Origin: Ruegeria atlantica
Lineage (GTDB): Bacteria; Pseudomonadota; Alphaproteobacteria; Rhodobacterales; Rhodobacteraceae
NCBI RefSeq assembly: GCF_013032505.1
Contig: NZ_WQCG01000002.1
Coordinates: forward strand, 806,001 to 870,000
Length of the DNA stretch: 64,000 bases
Direction of reading: 5' to 3'
Below the pieces are notes generated by a model. That model had not been told where the DNA came from. It saw only the letters and a program-made list of their open reading frames with translations, and made no database searches. How positions within the stretch are numbered: position 1 is the stretch's first letter; every line of letters starts with the position of its first letter. A program made the translations under genes and the position numbers. Shown piece by piece: positions 27,593-36,441 of the stretch.

Positions 27593-27618
27593 CGGGAGGC
27601 ATCAACGGCTGCCTCCCG
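27593..27618 (+). terminator. Hairpin after the sulfatase gene
   Basis: CGGGAGGCA and TGCCTCCCG form a perfect 9-bp stem with an 8-base loop, 13 bases after the sulfatase stop. TTCCTTG follows, a weak U-tract, so termination is likely but may be partial. The remaining gap to 27926 holds no start-supported gene. Confidence 0.65.
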
Positions 27619-27926
27619 TTCCTTGTGAACTGCGTGCAAAAATAACTGCGAAAGAAGTTGCATTCAGCGCCGCATGAGCCATCTGGAATGCAACGTCTAG
27701 CGGAATTATTCTGCAGGTCCTGTCCCAAATTTTGAGAATGCGAGAACAAGCTGCCTCGCCAATCTGACCCAATGTTTACGATGCAACCGAAATTGGTCTG
27801 ATCACACTCTCTGGTGAAAACCCGATCCTTTACGAAGACGTTGTCAATGGCGGTATTGGTAGTGCAGGCTCTCTCGGTACGGACGCGATTGGCAAAGAGT
27901 TTGGCGGCATCCGCCCCAAGCTTTCG

Positions 27927-29144
27927 CTACATCCCAGAAAGGCCTGCGTTGGTGTTTAACAGAAACTGGCGGAAAATGGGGCTGCTTGCCGCCCCAATGC
28001 CGCGGGCGTTCTCACCAACTGCAGCGGGTTCAACGACAGGGGGGATCAAACCGCGTTTGTCTTGGTTGACTAAATAACGGCGAACCCTTGAAACCAGTTC
28101 TTCCCGAACGTCCGGCGGAAAAGCTCCATCAATGAAGATGGCCTCAAAATCAATGACCGCACAAATAGACAGGGCAGCCTTGGCCAGTTCCTGTGCTGTA
28201 GTACCAATCCACGGCTCGACATATCGAGAAATACTGCTCCAATCCTGTGGTTTATTCCACAGAATACCCGGATCGACGCCTGCTTCGATCAACCGGTCCT
28301 CAAGCAAAAACAGCGAGGCGGTGTCAATCAATTGCTGGCTTTCACCCAATGGACCAGTTGTGCGCATCGCGCCCAAGGCACCCGCATTGCCTTGGTTGCC
28401 CTCAAATACGGTGCCATTCAATGCAACGCCTCCACCAATCATTGAACCGATGAAGAAGTAGAAATAGTCGCGATATTCAGCCCCACGACCATAGAGGTGC
28501 TCGGCATGACACGCCGCCGTTGCGTCGTTAACAACAAACACCGGCAGATCGCTGAACCTGGCAACTTCGGAGAAAAAATTCACGTTCTTCCACGAACTGA
28601 ATTTCCTGGCCGCGATCCCGGACAGGTCGTGCCATTTCCAAAGCTCGAACGGAGTACCGATCCCGATACCGCATACGCGGTCGCGAAGCTTTTGAGGCTC
28701 GCGGGAAAGAAGCGTTTCCAAACCTGTTTCAAGAAAGCCAAAAATGACCTCTGGCAATGGGTAGTCATAGGTTGTGGAAAGTTGGTGACGCGGCTTGCCT
28801 TGAAAGTCGATTAAAAGCAGATCGGCGCTGCGCCGCCCGATCTTCATCCCTACCGATAGGATGCCTTCCGGGTTCAACTCCATGGGAATTGACGGCTTTC
28901 CCACCTTCCCGCGCAAAGGGGTGCCGCGCTTGAGAATCTCATCCTTTTCCAGTTTGCGCAGAATAATTGAAACAGTCTGAGGAGAGAGGCCTGTCAGACG
29001 GGCGACGTCGGCGCCTGCGGTTGGTCCATGCCGTTGTAAAACCGTCAATATCAGACGTTCGTTATGATCGCGAACCCCGCTTTGACTCACTCCACCGGTC
29101 AGTGTTTTCAACGCCTCTTTTTCCATAAACTTGAACATAACCAC
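27927..29144 (-). CDS. ROK-family transcriptional repressor of the fructose genes (FrcR-like)
   Basis: A 405-residue ROK regulator. An N-terminal winged HTH (NERLILTVLQRHGPTAGADVARLTGLSPQTVSIILRKLE) precedes a ROK sugar-kinase-fold domain with FVVNDATAACHAEHLYG and GGGVALNGTVFEGNQGNAG. The usual ROK zinc cysteines (CxCGxxGC) are not apparent, which happens in some members. It is divergent from frcBCA, and a 21-base A+T-rich dyad lies between them, so it is a probable sugar-responsive repressor as FrcR is in rhizobia. Several starts are possible: GTG 29144, ATG 29138 and ATG 29126. Confidence 0.85.
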   Translation of the reverse strand: MVMFKFMEKEALKTLTGGVSQSGVRDHNERLILTVLQRHGPTAGADVARLTGLSPQTVSIILRKLEKDEILKRGTPLRGKVGKPSIPMELNPEGILSVGMKIGRRSADLLLIDFQGKPRHQLSTTYDYPLPEVIFGFLETGLETLLSREPQKLRDRVCGIGIGTPFELWKWHDLSGIAARKFSSWKNVNFFSEVARFSDLPVFVVNDATAACHAEHLYGRGAEYRDYFYFFIGSMIGGGVALNGTVFEGNQGNAGALGAMRTTGPLGESQQLIDTASLFLLEDRLIEAGVDPGILWNKPQDWSSISRYVEPWIGTTAQELAKAALSICAVIDFEAIFIDGAFPPDVREELVSRVRRYLVNQDKRGLIPPVVEPAAVGENARGIGAASSPIFRQFLLNTNAGLSGM

Positions 29145-29178
29145 CTTGTTTTCTTATGAAAAGGTGCTCAACCAAATT

Positions 29179-29199
29179 AATAAATAAACTTTATTTATT
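29179..29199. promoter_or_regulatory. Candidate ROK operator upstream of frcB
   Basis: AATAAATAAA and TTTATTTATT are perfect 10-bp inverted arms separated by one base. A+T-rich TTATTT/AAATAA dyads are the known type of site for NagC/Mlc-class ROK repressors. A TTGACA at 29202-29207, right beside it, may be the frcB -35 element, so repressor binding here would block RNA polymerase. Confidence 0.65.
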
Positions 29200-29312
29200 T
29201 ATTGACAGCGAGACCAGAATCACAGTTTCCTAAACAAGACCTTCGTTGGAGGATGAAGGCAGGCCCCGCTGGTACACCGCGCGGGGCAACAACAATTTTT
29301 TGGGAGGACAAT

Positions 29313-30332
29313 ATGAAAAATCTATTCAAGATTGCCGCATCCGCGACCGTGCTTACGATGGCAGCGGCCTCTGCACAGGCCGCCGGTGAGACTGTCTGCC
29401 TGATCACGAAAACGGACACCAATCCCTTCTTTGTAAAAATGAAAGAAGGCGCGACTGCTAAAGCGGAAGAGCTTGGCATGACTTTGAAGGCATTTGCCGG
29501 CAAAATTGATGGCGACCACGAAACTCAGGTTCAGGCCATCGAAACTTGCATCCTCGACGGAGCAAAGGGAATTCTTCTGACCGCTTCTGACACAAGTTCG
29601 ATTGTCCCCGCTGTTCAGCAAGCACGCGACGCCGGTCTTTTGGTAATCGCGCTGGACACACCGCTGAGTCCGATCGATTCCGCGGACGCGACTTTTGCGA
29701 CAGACAACTACAAGGCTGGCTTGTTGATCGGCCAATGGGCGAAAGCCAAAATGGGCGATGCGGCAGCGGAAGCGAAAATCGCGACGCTGGACCTGAACGT
29801 CAGCCAGCCGACAGTGGATGTTCTGCGCAACCAAGGCTTTTTGGATGGTTTCGGGGTGGAGCTTGCCGACCCCAATGTAATCGGCGACGAAACTGATGCA
29901 CGTCTGGTCGGCAGTGATGTAACTGACGGCAACGAAGAAGGTGGACGCCGTGCTATGGAGAACCTTCTGGCCAAGGATTCAGCGATCAACGTCGTTCACA
30001 CGATCAATGAGCCAGCTGCAGCTGGTGCCTACGAAGCCTTGAAATCAATCGGCCGTGAAAATGATGTCCTTATCGTATCCGTCGATGGCGGCTGCCCTGG
30101 CGTTCAGAATGTAGAAGCCGGAGTGATCGGCGCCACAAGCCAACAATACCCTCTTTTGATGGCATCGCTGGGTGTGGAAGCTGTGAAAAAATGGGCCGAA
30201 GAAGGCGTGAAACCTGAAAACACACCTGGAAAAGACTTCTATGATACAGGTGTCGCTCTCATCACAGATCAACCTGTGGATGGTGTTGAGTCGATTTCAG
30301 TCGCAGAAGGCCTGGAGCTCTGCTGGGGCTAA
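29313..30332 (+). CDS. frcB: Fructose ABC transporter, periplasmic binding protein
   Basis: The 339-residue protein has a Sec signal peptide ([22 protein letters not shown]) and a type I periplasmic binding fold of the ribose-binding class. The segments [37 protein letters not shown] and [20 protein letters not shown] match the rhizobial fructose-binding FrcB group closely. The open frame begins at 29202, but TGGGAGGA directly before ATG 29313 and the signal peptide fix the start. A hairpin sits between it and the permease, as is usual where the binding protein is made in excess. The divergent ROK gene is the probable repressor. Confidence 0.85.
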   Translation: MKNLFKIAASATVLTMAAASAQAAGETVCLITKTDTNPFFVKMKEGATAKAEELGMTLKAFAGKIDGDHETQVQAIETCILDGAKGILLTASDTSSIVPAVQQARDAGLLVIALDTPLSPIDSADATFATDNYKAGLLIGQWAKAKMGDAAAEAKIATLDLNVSQPTVDVLRNQGFLDGFGVELADPNVIGDETDARLVGSDVTDGNEEGGRRAMENLLAKDSAINVVHTINEPAAAGAYEALKSIGRENDVLIVSVDGGCPGVQNVEAGVIGATSQQYPLLMASLGVEAVKKWAEEGVKPENTPGKDFYDTGVALITDQPVDGVESISVAEGLELCWG

Positions 30333-30346
30333 ATTCAGACTTGTCG

Positions 30347-30372
30347 GGTGAGGCGTTTATGGATGCCTCACC
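30347..30372 (+). terminator. Attenuating hairpin between frcB and frcC
   Basis: GGTGAGGC and GCCTCACC form a perfect 8-bp stem with a 10-base loop, 15 bases after the frcB stop, followed by ATTCCTTT. A structure at this position typically stabilises the binding-protein mRNA and lowers read-through into the permease gene. Confidence 0.65.
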
Positions 30373-30450
30373 ATTCCTTTCGCAAACGAACCGAAAGTTC
30401 CTGTAAACTGATCTCGTGGCCCTGAATCTGGTCGCGAAAAAGGTGAAGAT

Positions 30451-31521
30451 ATGTCTGACGCAAACCAAGATGCCCAGGAATTTGAAACTGCTGCAAATCG
30501 AGCAGAGACCGTGGCAGAGTTCGAGCACAACAGACGTGGTGCGCTGGGAAACTTGCAGCACCTGCTCCATGTAAACCCGTCCTTCGTGCCACTGATCGTC
30601 CTTATCGGAGCGATTTTGATCTTTGGTCTGCTTTTGGGTTCAAAGTTTTTCTCACCTTTTGCAATGACCCTGATCCTCCAACAGGTTCAGATCGTCGGCA
30701 TCGTAGCTGCAGCGCAGAGCCTGGTAATTCTAACAGCTGGCATCGATCTGAGCGTTGGCGCAATCATGGTCTTTTCGTCGGTCATCATGGGTCAATTCTC
30801 ATTCCGGTATGGAATACCGGTCCCAATAGCCGTGATGTGCGGTCTTGCAGTCGGTACACTGATCGGCGCACTCAACGGCTGGCTTGTCAGCCGGGTAAAA
30901 CTGCCCCCGTTCATTGTCACGCTTGGAATGTGGCAGATCGTTCTCGCGACCAACTTCCTGTATTCCGCAAATGAGACGATCCGTAGTCAGGATATCGAGG
31001 CCAACGCGCCGTTTCTTCAATTTTTTGGCACCAAATTCAGCATCGGCGGAGCGACCTTTACCGTTGGTGTCATGTTCATGCTCATTCTGATCTTTGTGTT
31101 GGCCTATGCGCTCAAACACACCGCCTGGGGTAGGCATGTCTATGCTGTGGGAGACGACCCCGAAGCTGCAGAGCTGTCCGGCGTCAACGTTCACCGGACA
31201 CTCATGTCCGTCTATATGTTGTCTGGACTGATTTGCGCCTTTGCCGGTTGGGCCCTGATCGGTCGCATCGGATCTGTTTCACCGACTTCCGGCCAATTGG
31301 CCAATATCGAAAGCATCACTGCGGTTGTGATCGGAGGTATTTCGTTGTTCGGCGGGCGTGGATCCATTCTCGGATCGCTCTTTGGTGCACTGATCGTCGG
31401 TGTTTTCACTCTTGGACTCAGGTTGCTCGGCGCAGACGCGCAATGGACCTTCCTTCTTATCGGACTTCTCATCATCGCTGCGGTCGCGGTCGACCAATGG
31501 ATCAGAAAGGTATCGGGCTAA
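30451..31521 (+). CDS. frcC: Fructose ABC transporter, permease
   Basis: A 356-residue permease of the ribose/xylose (BPD_transp_2) class. A hydrophilic N-terminus of about 45 residues is followed by 8-10 membrane segments. Family segments are LVILTAGIDLSVGAIMVFSSV, GALNGWLVSRVKLPPFIVTLGM and the cytoplasmic ATPase-contact loop YAVGDDPEAAELSGVNV. It probably forms a homodimer with FrcA. The ATG follows AAGGTGAAGAT, and its stop overlaps the frcA start by one base (TAATG). Confidence 0.87.
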   Translation: MSDANQDAQEFETAANRAETVAEFEHNRRGALGNLQHLLHVNPSFVPLIVLIGAILIFGLLLGSKFFSPFAMTLILQQVQIVGIVAAAQSLVILTAGIDLSVGAIMVFSSVIMGQFSFRYGIPVPIAVMCGLAVGTLIGALNGWLVSRVKLPPFIVTLGMWQIVLATNFLYSANETIRSQDIEANAPFLQFFGTKFSIGGATFTVGVMFMLILIFVLAYALKHTAWGRHVYAVGDDPEAAELSGVNVHRTLMSVYMLSGLICAFAGWALIGRIGSVSPTSGQLANIESITAVVIGGISLFGGRGSILGSLFGALIVGVFTLGLRLLGADAQWTFLLIGLLIIAAVAVDQWIRKVSG

Positions 31522-32303
31522 TGTTGGATACAACACCAGTGGTACAAGGCCGCGGGATCGTAAAACGCTATGGCCACGTAACCGCCATTGACCATTCCGA
31601 CTTTGAACTAAGACAGGGGGAAATTCTTGCTGTGATCGGAGATAACGGCGCTGGCAAATCCTCAATAGTCAAAGCGATCTGCGGTGCTACGATTCCGGAT
31701 GAGGGCGAGATTCTGATCGAGGGCAAAAAAGTCAACTTCACCTCTCCAATCGACGCCCGGAATATGGGGATCGAGATCGTCTATCAGCAGCTTGCCATGT
31801 CCCCTGCCCTTTCGATTGCGGACAACATGTTCATGGGCCGCGAGATCCGCAAACAAGGTTTCATGGGCAAGTACCTGCGCCAGCTCGACAGGCCAGCTAT
31901 GGAGAAGTTCGCCCGTGAAAAACTGACCGAGCTTGGCTTGATGACTGTCCAGTCAATCAATCAGGCAGTTGAGACGCTCTCGGGCGGACAGCGCCAAGGC
32001 GTTGCCGTTGCCCGCGCTGCCGCGTTTGCCACAAAGTTCATCATCATGGACGAACCCACGGCTGCCTTGGGGGTCAAGGAAAGTCGAAAGGTGCTTGAGT
32101 TGATTCAAGATGTGCGGGCGCGTGGCATTCCGATCATACTTATAAGCCACAACATGCCACATGTGTTCGAGGTTGCCGACCGTATTCACGTGCATCGGCT
32201 GGGTAAAAGGCTCTGCACCATCGATCCCAAGGACTACACGATGTCCGACGCCGTGGCGTTCATGACCGGTGCCAAAGAGCCCCCAAAGGAAGACGCCGCT
32301 TGA
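31521..32303 (+). CDS. frcA: Fructose ABC transporter, ATPase
   Basis: A 260-residue single-domain ABC ATPase. Walker A is GDNGAGKSS (about residue 37), the signature is LSGGQRQGVAVARA (about 153), Walker B is FIIMDEPTAALG (about 175), and the H-loop is ILISHNMPH. Sugar transporters of the ribose type often have a fused double ATPase, whereas the Frc group has this single domain, which supports the Frc assignment. The frame is open upstream to 31233, but the start at 31521 coupled to frcC fits the family. No frcK-like kinase follows. Confidence 0.87.
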   Translation: MLDTTPVVQGRGIVKRYGHVTAIDHSDFELRQGEILAVIGDNGAGKSSIVKAICGATIPDEGEILIEGKKVNFTSPIDARNMGIEIVYQQLAMSPALSIADNMFMGREIRKQGFMGKYLRQLDRPAMEKFAREKLTELGLMTVQSINQAVETLSGGQRQGVAVARAAAFATKFIIMDEPTAALGVKESRKVLELIQDVRARGIPIILISHNMPHVFEVADRIHVHRLGKRLCTIDPKDYTMSDAVAFMTGAKEPPKEDAA

Positions 32304-32432
32304 TCGAGCAGGATGTCGAGCGCATATGCAACCTTGTCTCCGCCCGCATCCGGAATATCGACATAGGCAGAGACCGTAGTGCAATCGCTGAACGCGAAAC
32401 AAAGTTTCGAGGTGCCATTGGCGCGATTGGGA

Positions 32433-33137
32433 TCAGTGATACCTACTTTTTAGGAATGCGTCGTTGTCACGGCAATGGCGCATAGTATCGGCGTCAAACA
32501 CTTTGATTTGCCCTGCCCGCAGCGCCAGCAGTCCCTGTTTTCGAAAAATTGCGATAGCCAAGCCGGCAGTTAGACGAGAGCACCCGGCGAGCGTTGCGAT
32601 TTCCGCTTGCGTTAACTTAAGTTTGACAGAGATTTGGCCACGTTCACCTGATCCAAAGTCATCAACCAGCATGGCAATGACGCGGGCTATTCTGGATTCC
32701 GCACTCCGGAAAATCAAATCTTCGACGCGGATTTCGATCCGTTGCAATCGTTTGCCAACTTGGCGTGACACGTCCAGGCTGAAATCCGGCAACGTACTCA
32801 TAAGTTCTAAGAACAAGGCTTGGTAGTTTCAGAACTCAACAATAGCCGATTGCAACGGCATAGCTTTCGCGAAACGCGTTGTTGAGAACTGGCAATTCCC
32901 CAAAGACTGCTCCGGGTTCGACAAAACCAAGTGTAAATTCACCACCAGATGCGGTGTTACGCAAAATGCGGGTTAAACCCTTTTCAAGAATGTAAACCTG
33001 TTCAGGATCCACCTCAGGCCGAATATTGTTTCTTTATCCTCATACCATCTTGTCTAAGCTCGCTGCCGCAATTGCTCTTGCGACCGTTCCGGCAGGGTGT
33101 CTAGCCAGTTCAGAGAATCTAGGTGCAAGCGCGACAA
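32433..33137 (-). pseudogene. Decayed Crp/Fnr-family regulator
   Basis: The minus strand holds a whole Crp/Fnr protein broken into pieces. The N-terminus NWLDTLPERSQEQLRQRA and then, after an in-frame TAG, TRWYEDKETIFG lie in one frame (start about 33137). The cyclic-nucleotide-like barrel QVYILEKGLTRILRN, TLGFVEPGAVFGELPVLNN lies in a second frame, ending in a TGA. The C-terminal domain FLELMSTLPDFSLDVSRQ and the HTH KLTQAEIATLAGCSRLTAG lie in a third segment (32433-32816). Two stops and two frame changes make it non-functional as read. The last 127-codon frame might still be expressed as a lone HTH domain. It occupies most of the gap between frcA and mscS. Confidence 0.8.
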
Positions 33138-33273
33138 CGGTTTTTCCCCAATTCAAGTTAGTATCGCCCGACACATTCTGCCAATCGCCAAAACAGAGGG
33201 TAAACACCGCCTTGGTTATTCAAGGGCCTAATTGTCTGTTAGGCTAAAATGCACGGGACAAGGAAATAAATTA

Positions 33274-34206
33274 ATGAACATAGCCGACTTTGTGTCGAAA
33301 ACGGTCGAGCAGTGGGAAAAGGCGCTGATCGCCTTTACCCCAAATTTAATCCTAGGGGTTTTGTGCTTTGCTGCCTTTTTTGCTTTGGCTGCAATATGCC
33401 GTCGCATAATCCTGCATTCCTTTCGGAAACTACCCAAACGACGTCAGCATCTCGCCTCGGTGATATCTACAATTGTCTTTATTGGCGTCTTGTTGTTTGG
33501 AACGTTTCTTTCGATTGATGCTCTGGGATTGGAAGACGCATTAACAAAACTGCTTGCCAGCGCCGGGGTTGTCGGAATCGTGATCGGCTTTGCCGTCAAG
33601 GACCTTACCGCCAATAGTTTTGCGGGTTTGCTTTTGAATACTCAGGCCCCTTTTCGGATCGGAGATTGGGTCGAAATTGATGGAACTTTCGGAACGGTCG
33701 AGCGCATCGGCCCAATCACAACCGAAATCAAGATGATGTCCGGTCAGTTGGTGTTCATACCGAACCAGGTGATCTATACCGGCTCGTTCAAAAACTACTC
33801 GACCTACGGAAAGCGGCGCGTCACCCTGAAATCAGGCGTCTCATACGGTGATGATCTGCACAAGGTTCGAGAGGTTACGCTAAACGAAATTCAAAAGGTT
33901 GAAGGTCTTCTGAAGGACGAGAAGGTCGATTTTTTCTTTACCGGCATCGGTAGTTCGACGTTCAATTTCGAAGTACGGTTCTGGATCAACTTTACTCGCG
34001 AGACAGATTACTTAATGGCGATGAACGATGCGGTGGTCCGCATTCACGACAGGTTCGATGCGGAATCCATTTCCCTCGCCTACAACGTTACAACACTGGA
34101 TTTCGGCGTGAAGGGAGGCGTCAATCTATTCGACCAAGAAATTCAGGTTTCCGATGCCCGGCTTCCCGCCGCAGATGGCCGACCCGACAAGGACCACGCG
34201 AAATGA
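33274..34206 (+). CDS. Small-conductance mechanosensitive channel, MscS family
   Basis: A 310-residue MscS protein. Three or so N-terminal membrane segments end in the pore helix ASAGVVGIVIGFAVKDLTANSFAGLLL (about residues 96-122). A beta domain follows (IGDWVEIDGTFGTVERIGPITTEIKM), then the C-terminal cytoplasmic cage. It releases solutes on hypo-osmotic shock. ATG 33274 is preferred over the upstream start at 33232 because AAGGA precedes it and the conserved N-terminal helix follows. Its last four bases overlap the cardiolipin synthase start, so the two membrane-linked genes are co-translated. Confidence 0.88.
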   Translation: MNIADFVSKTVEQWEKALIAFTPNLILGVLCFAAFFALAAICRRIILHSFRKLPKRRQHLASVISTIVFIGVLLFGTFLSIDALGLEDALTKLLASAGVVGIVIGFAVKDLTANSFAGLLLNTQAPFRIGDWVEIDGTFGTVERIGPITTEIKMMSGQLVFIPNQVIYTGSFKNYSTYGKRRVTLKSGVSYGDDLHKVREVTLNEIQKVEGLLKDEKVDFFFTGIGSSTFNFEVRFWINFTRETDYLMAMNDAVVRIHDRFDAESISLAYNVTTLDFGVKGGVNLFDQEIQVSDARLPAADGRPDKDHAK

Positions 34207-35633
34207 CCTGGGTCCTTCTGCTGCATATTGGCCTCGCCTTGACCTTCACTATTCGCATTCTTCTGCGCGACGACTTTTCACCGCCTGCCAGGTTGGCTTG
34301 GTTTATCGTCATCGTCATAGTTCCCTGCTTCGGAAGCGCAATCTACTTTTTATTTGGCGAAATTGACCTGGGTCGCCACGCGGACGAAAGCCACAAAGAG
34401 ATTTTTCGGAGTATTCGCCGTGACGCATCGGATTACATGGGGGACGATGATGCTATTCCACAATTGATCGATCCCATTTTTCACTCCGGGTTTTCCTATG
34501 CCAGTTCGATCAACGGGTTTTATCCTGTCGATGGAAACCGGGCCATTCTTATGGCCGACGCCAACGAGACACGCGAAAGACTTGTCGCGGATATCGATGC
34601 GGCAAACGATCATGTCCATGTACTTTATTACATCTGGCTTGCCGACCATACGGGCACCGCGGTCGCAGAAGCTTTGATCCGCGCGGCGCAGCGCGGTGTT
34701 ACGTGCCGCGCTATGGCAGACGGGCTAGGATCCCGGTTGCTGCTTAAATCGGACCTTTGGCAGCGTATGAAAGACGCAGGGGTCCACCTTGCCGTAGCTT
34801 TGCCGCTTGATCGGCCAATCCATACGATCTTCACCAGCAGGCTTGACCTGCGAAATCACCGCAAGATTACGGTCATTGACGGGCGGGTCACCTATTGCGG
34901 CAGTCGGAACTCTGCTGATCCCGAATTCCTGATAAAAGCAAAGTATGCTCCTTGGGTTGATATTATGCTCAGGCTCGAAGGACCGGTCGTTGCCCAAAAC
35001 CAATTGCTATTCGCCAGCGACTGGATGCAGGCAACAGGCGAAGATCTGAGAGCTTTCAAACTAAGCTTTGATCCGGTGGATGGTGGATTTCCTGCGCAGG
35101 TGGTTGGGGACGGGCCCACAGAACGTCATGGGGCAACCCCGCAACTGTTTGCAACTTTGATCGCCTGCGCGCAAGCCGAGCTGACGTTATCGACGCCATA
35201 CTTCGTGCCTGACGCCACGGTGTTGGAAGCTTTGTGCGCCGCTGCGTATCGAGGCGTGCGCGTTGAATTGATCTTTCCAAAGGTAAATGACAGCTGGATC
35301 GTGGCTGCGGCCAGCCGAAGTTATTACCGCAAGCTGCTTGAAGCGGGCTGTATGATCCACGAGTTCAATGGCGGCCTGCTGCATGCCAAAACCCTGACAA
35401 TCGACGGAAAGATCAGTCTGATCGGATCGTCGAACCTCGACCTGCGCAGTTTTGACTTGAACTATGAAAACAACATTCTGCTTCAGGACAGCGGTACCAC
35501 GGCGGCCATTTACCAACGGCAGCAGGACTATGTATCGCGATCAACATCGGTGGTCTTGTCGCAAGTGCTCAACTGGCCCCGGCGTCGACGTATCTGGCAC
35601 AATGTCATCGCGACCATAGGCCCGGTTCTTTGA
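34203..35633 (+). CDS. cls: Cardiolipin synthase (phospholipase D family)
   Basis: A 476-residue protein with two N-terminal hydrophobic segments (PLDc_N anchor) and two phospholipase D HKD motifs: HRKITVIDGRVTYCGSRN (about residue 220) and HAKTLTIDGKISLIGSSN (about 397). The pair of HKD sites and the IHTIFTSRLDLRNHRK context mark it as a bacterial cardiolipin synthase making cardiolipin from two phosphatidylglycerol molecules at the inner membrane. Coupling to MscS suggests an envelope or osmotic-stress unit. The gene symbol is given at family level. Confidence 0.87.
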   Translation: MTWVLLLHIGLALTFTIRILLRDDFSPPARLAWFIVIVIVPCFGSAIYFLFGEIDLGRHADESHKEIFRSIRRDASDYMGDDDAIPQLIDPIFHSGFSYASSINGFYPVDGNRAILMADANETRERLVADIDAANDHVHVLYYIWLADHTGTAVAEALIRAAQRGVTCRAMADGLGSRLLLKSDLWQRMKDAGVHLAVALPLDRPIHTIFTSRLDLRNHRKITVIDGRVTYCGSRNSADPEFLIKAKYAPWVDIMLRLEGPVVAQNQLLFASDWMQATGEDLRAFKLSFDPVDGGFPAQVVGDGPTERHGATPQLFATLIACAQAELTLSTPYFVPDATVLEALCAAAYRGVRVELIFPKVNDSWIVAAASRSYYRKLLEAGCMIHEFNGGLLHAKTLTIDGKISLIGSSNLDLRSFDLNYENNILLQDSGTTAAIYQRQQDYVSRSTSVVLSQVLNWPRRRRIWHNVIATIGPVL

Positions 35634-36441
35634 TCAGGACGTTGGGTAGCGTAGCGCCAGGGACTTTTGCCTCCGAAGAGAACTAATTGAACTCGGCAAT
35701 TGTCTTGGCCGGCTCATCTTTGTCTGTCGGCACCGGATCGGCCCTAATGTCAATTGTTTTCGATGAGTTTGCATCAACCAGGGGATCAGTTTCTGACAGC
35801 CAGAAACTCGCCGTGAACGACGGAACAACGTGGTTGGCGTCCAGAATGTTCCTATTTCATACTGTGTCGCCTTTGCCAGCGATTCAAACTGCACACTCGA
35901 TGCGGACGGGCCTGATGACGAGGAAACCGCCGGGCACTCCATGATGACAACACAATTTTTCCAGTCCAAAAAATGAGTTTTGTTTGGGTGCGTCGCGCAT
36001 CAAAGGCCCGAGATTCAATCATGATGGTCTTGGGATCGGTTCTTACTTCGTCCGGCAAGGCGAGAGCGCTCACTATGCGCCCTCAAATTTCACAGGCTTG
36101 TTTCATGCTAACGAGAAACCAGCAATCTAATTATTGGGTCCAGAAACGAGCCGTCAGGTGTGGTGTTTTCGAAGGGTTGAGCATGGTCCATGCGCAGAGA
36201 CGCAGTTGTTTAAAACTATTTCTAAACAATGCCATAAGTGTCATTTTGAGAGTTATCCGTTGCATTTTTGCAATAAGTTAAGGGGAACTCCAATAGGGCG
36301 AATTTAAATCCAAATATCTCCTTATTCTTGTGTCTATTTTACTTCGAGTTGAGATGGGGGAATCCGTTTAGTAGGCTGCCGTTCTGCGCGAACACGGCTT
36401 ACCCCCACGTGTCGTGACTATGTCGAATATGGGGTGTACGA
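35634..36441. other. 808-base region with no recognised gene, ahead of the giant autotransporter
   Basis: Several short frames run on both strands (for example 35687-35944 plus and 35634-35969 minus), but none has a ribosome site with recognisable protein character. The last 250 bases are A+T-richer and would contain the autotransporter promoter; I cannot fix a -35/-10 pair with confidence. The region may include older gene debris. Confidence 0.4.

Noticed and set aside
35852..36073. Possible remnant of a conjugation protein (ALPDEVRTDPK in the minus strand)
   Set aside because: The resemblance is only a few residues long and the frame has no supporting neighbours, so it could not be supported.
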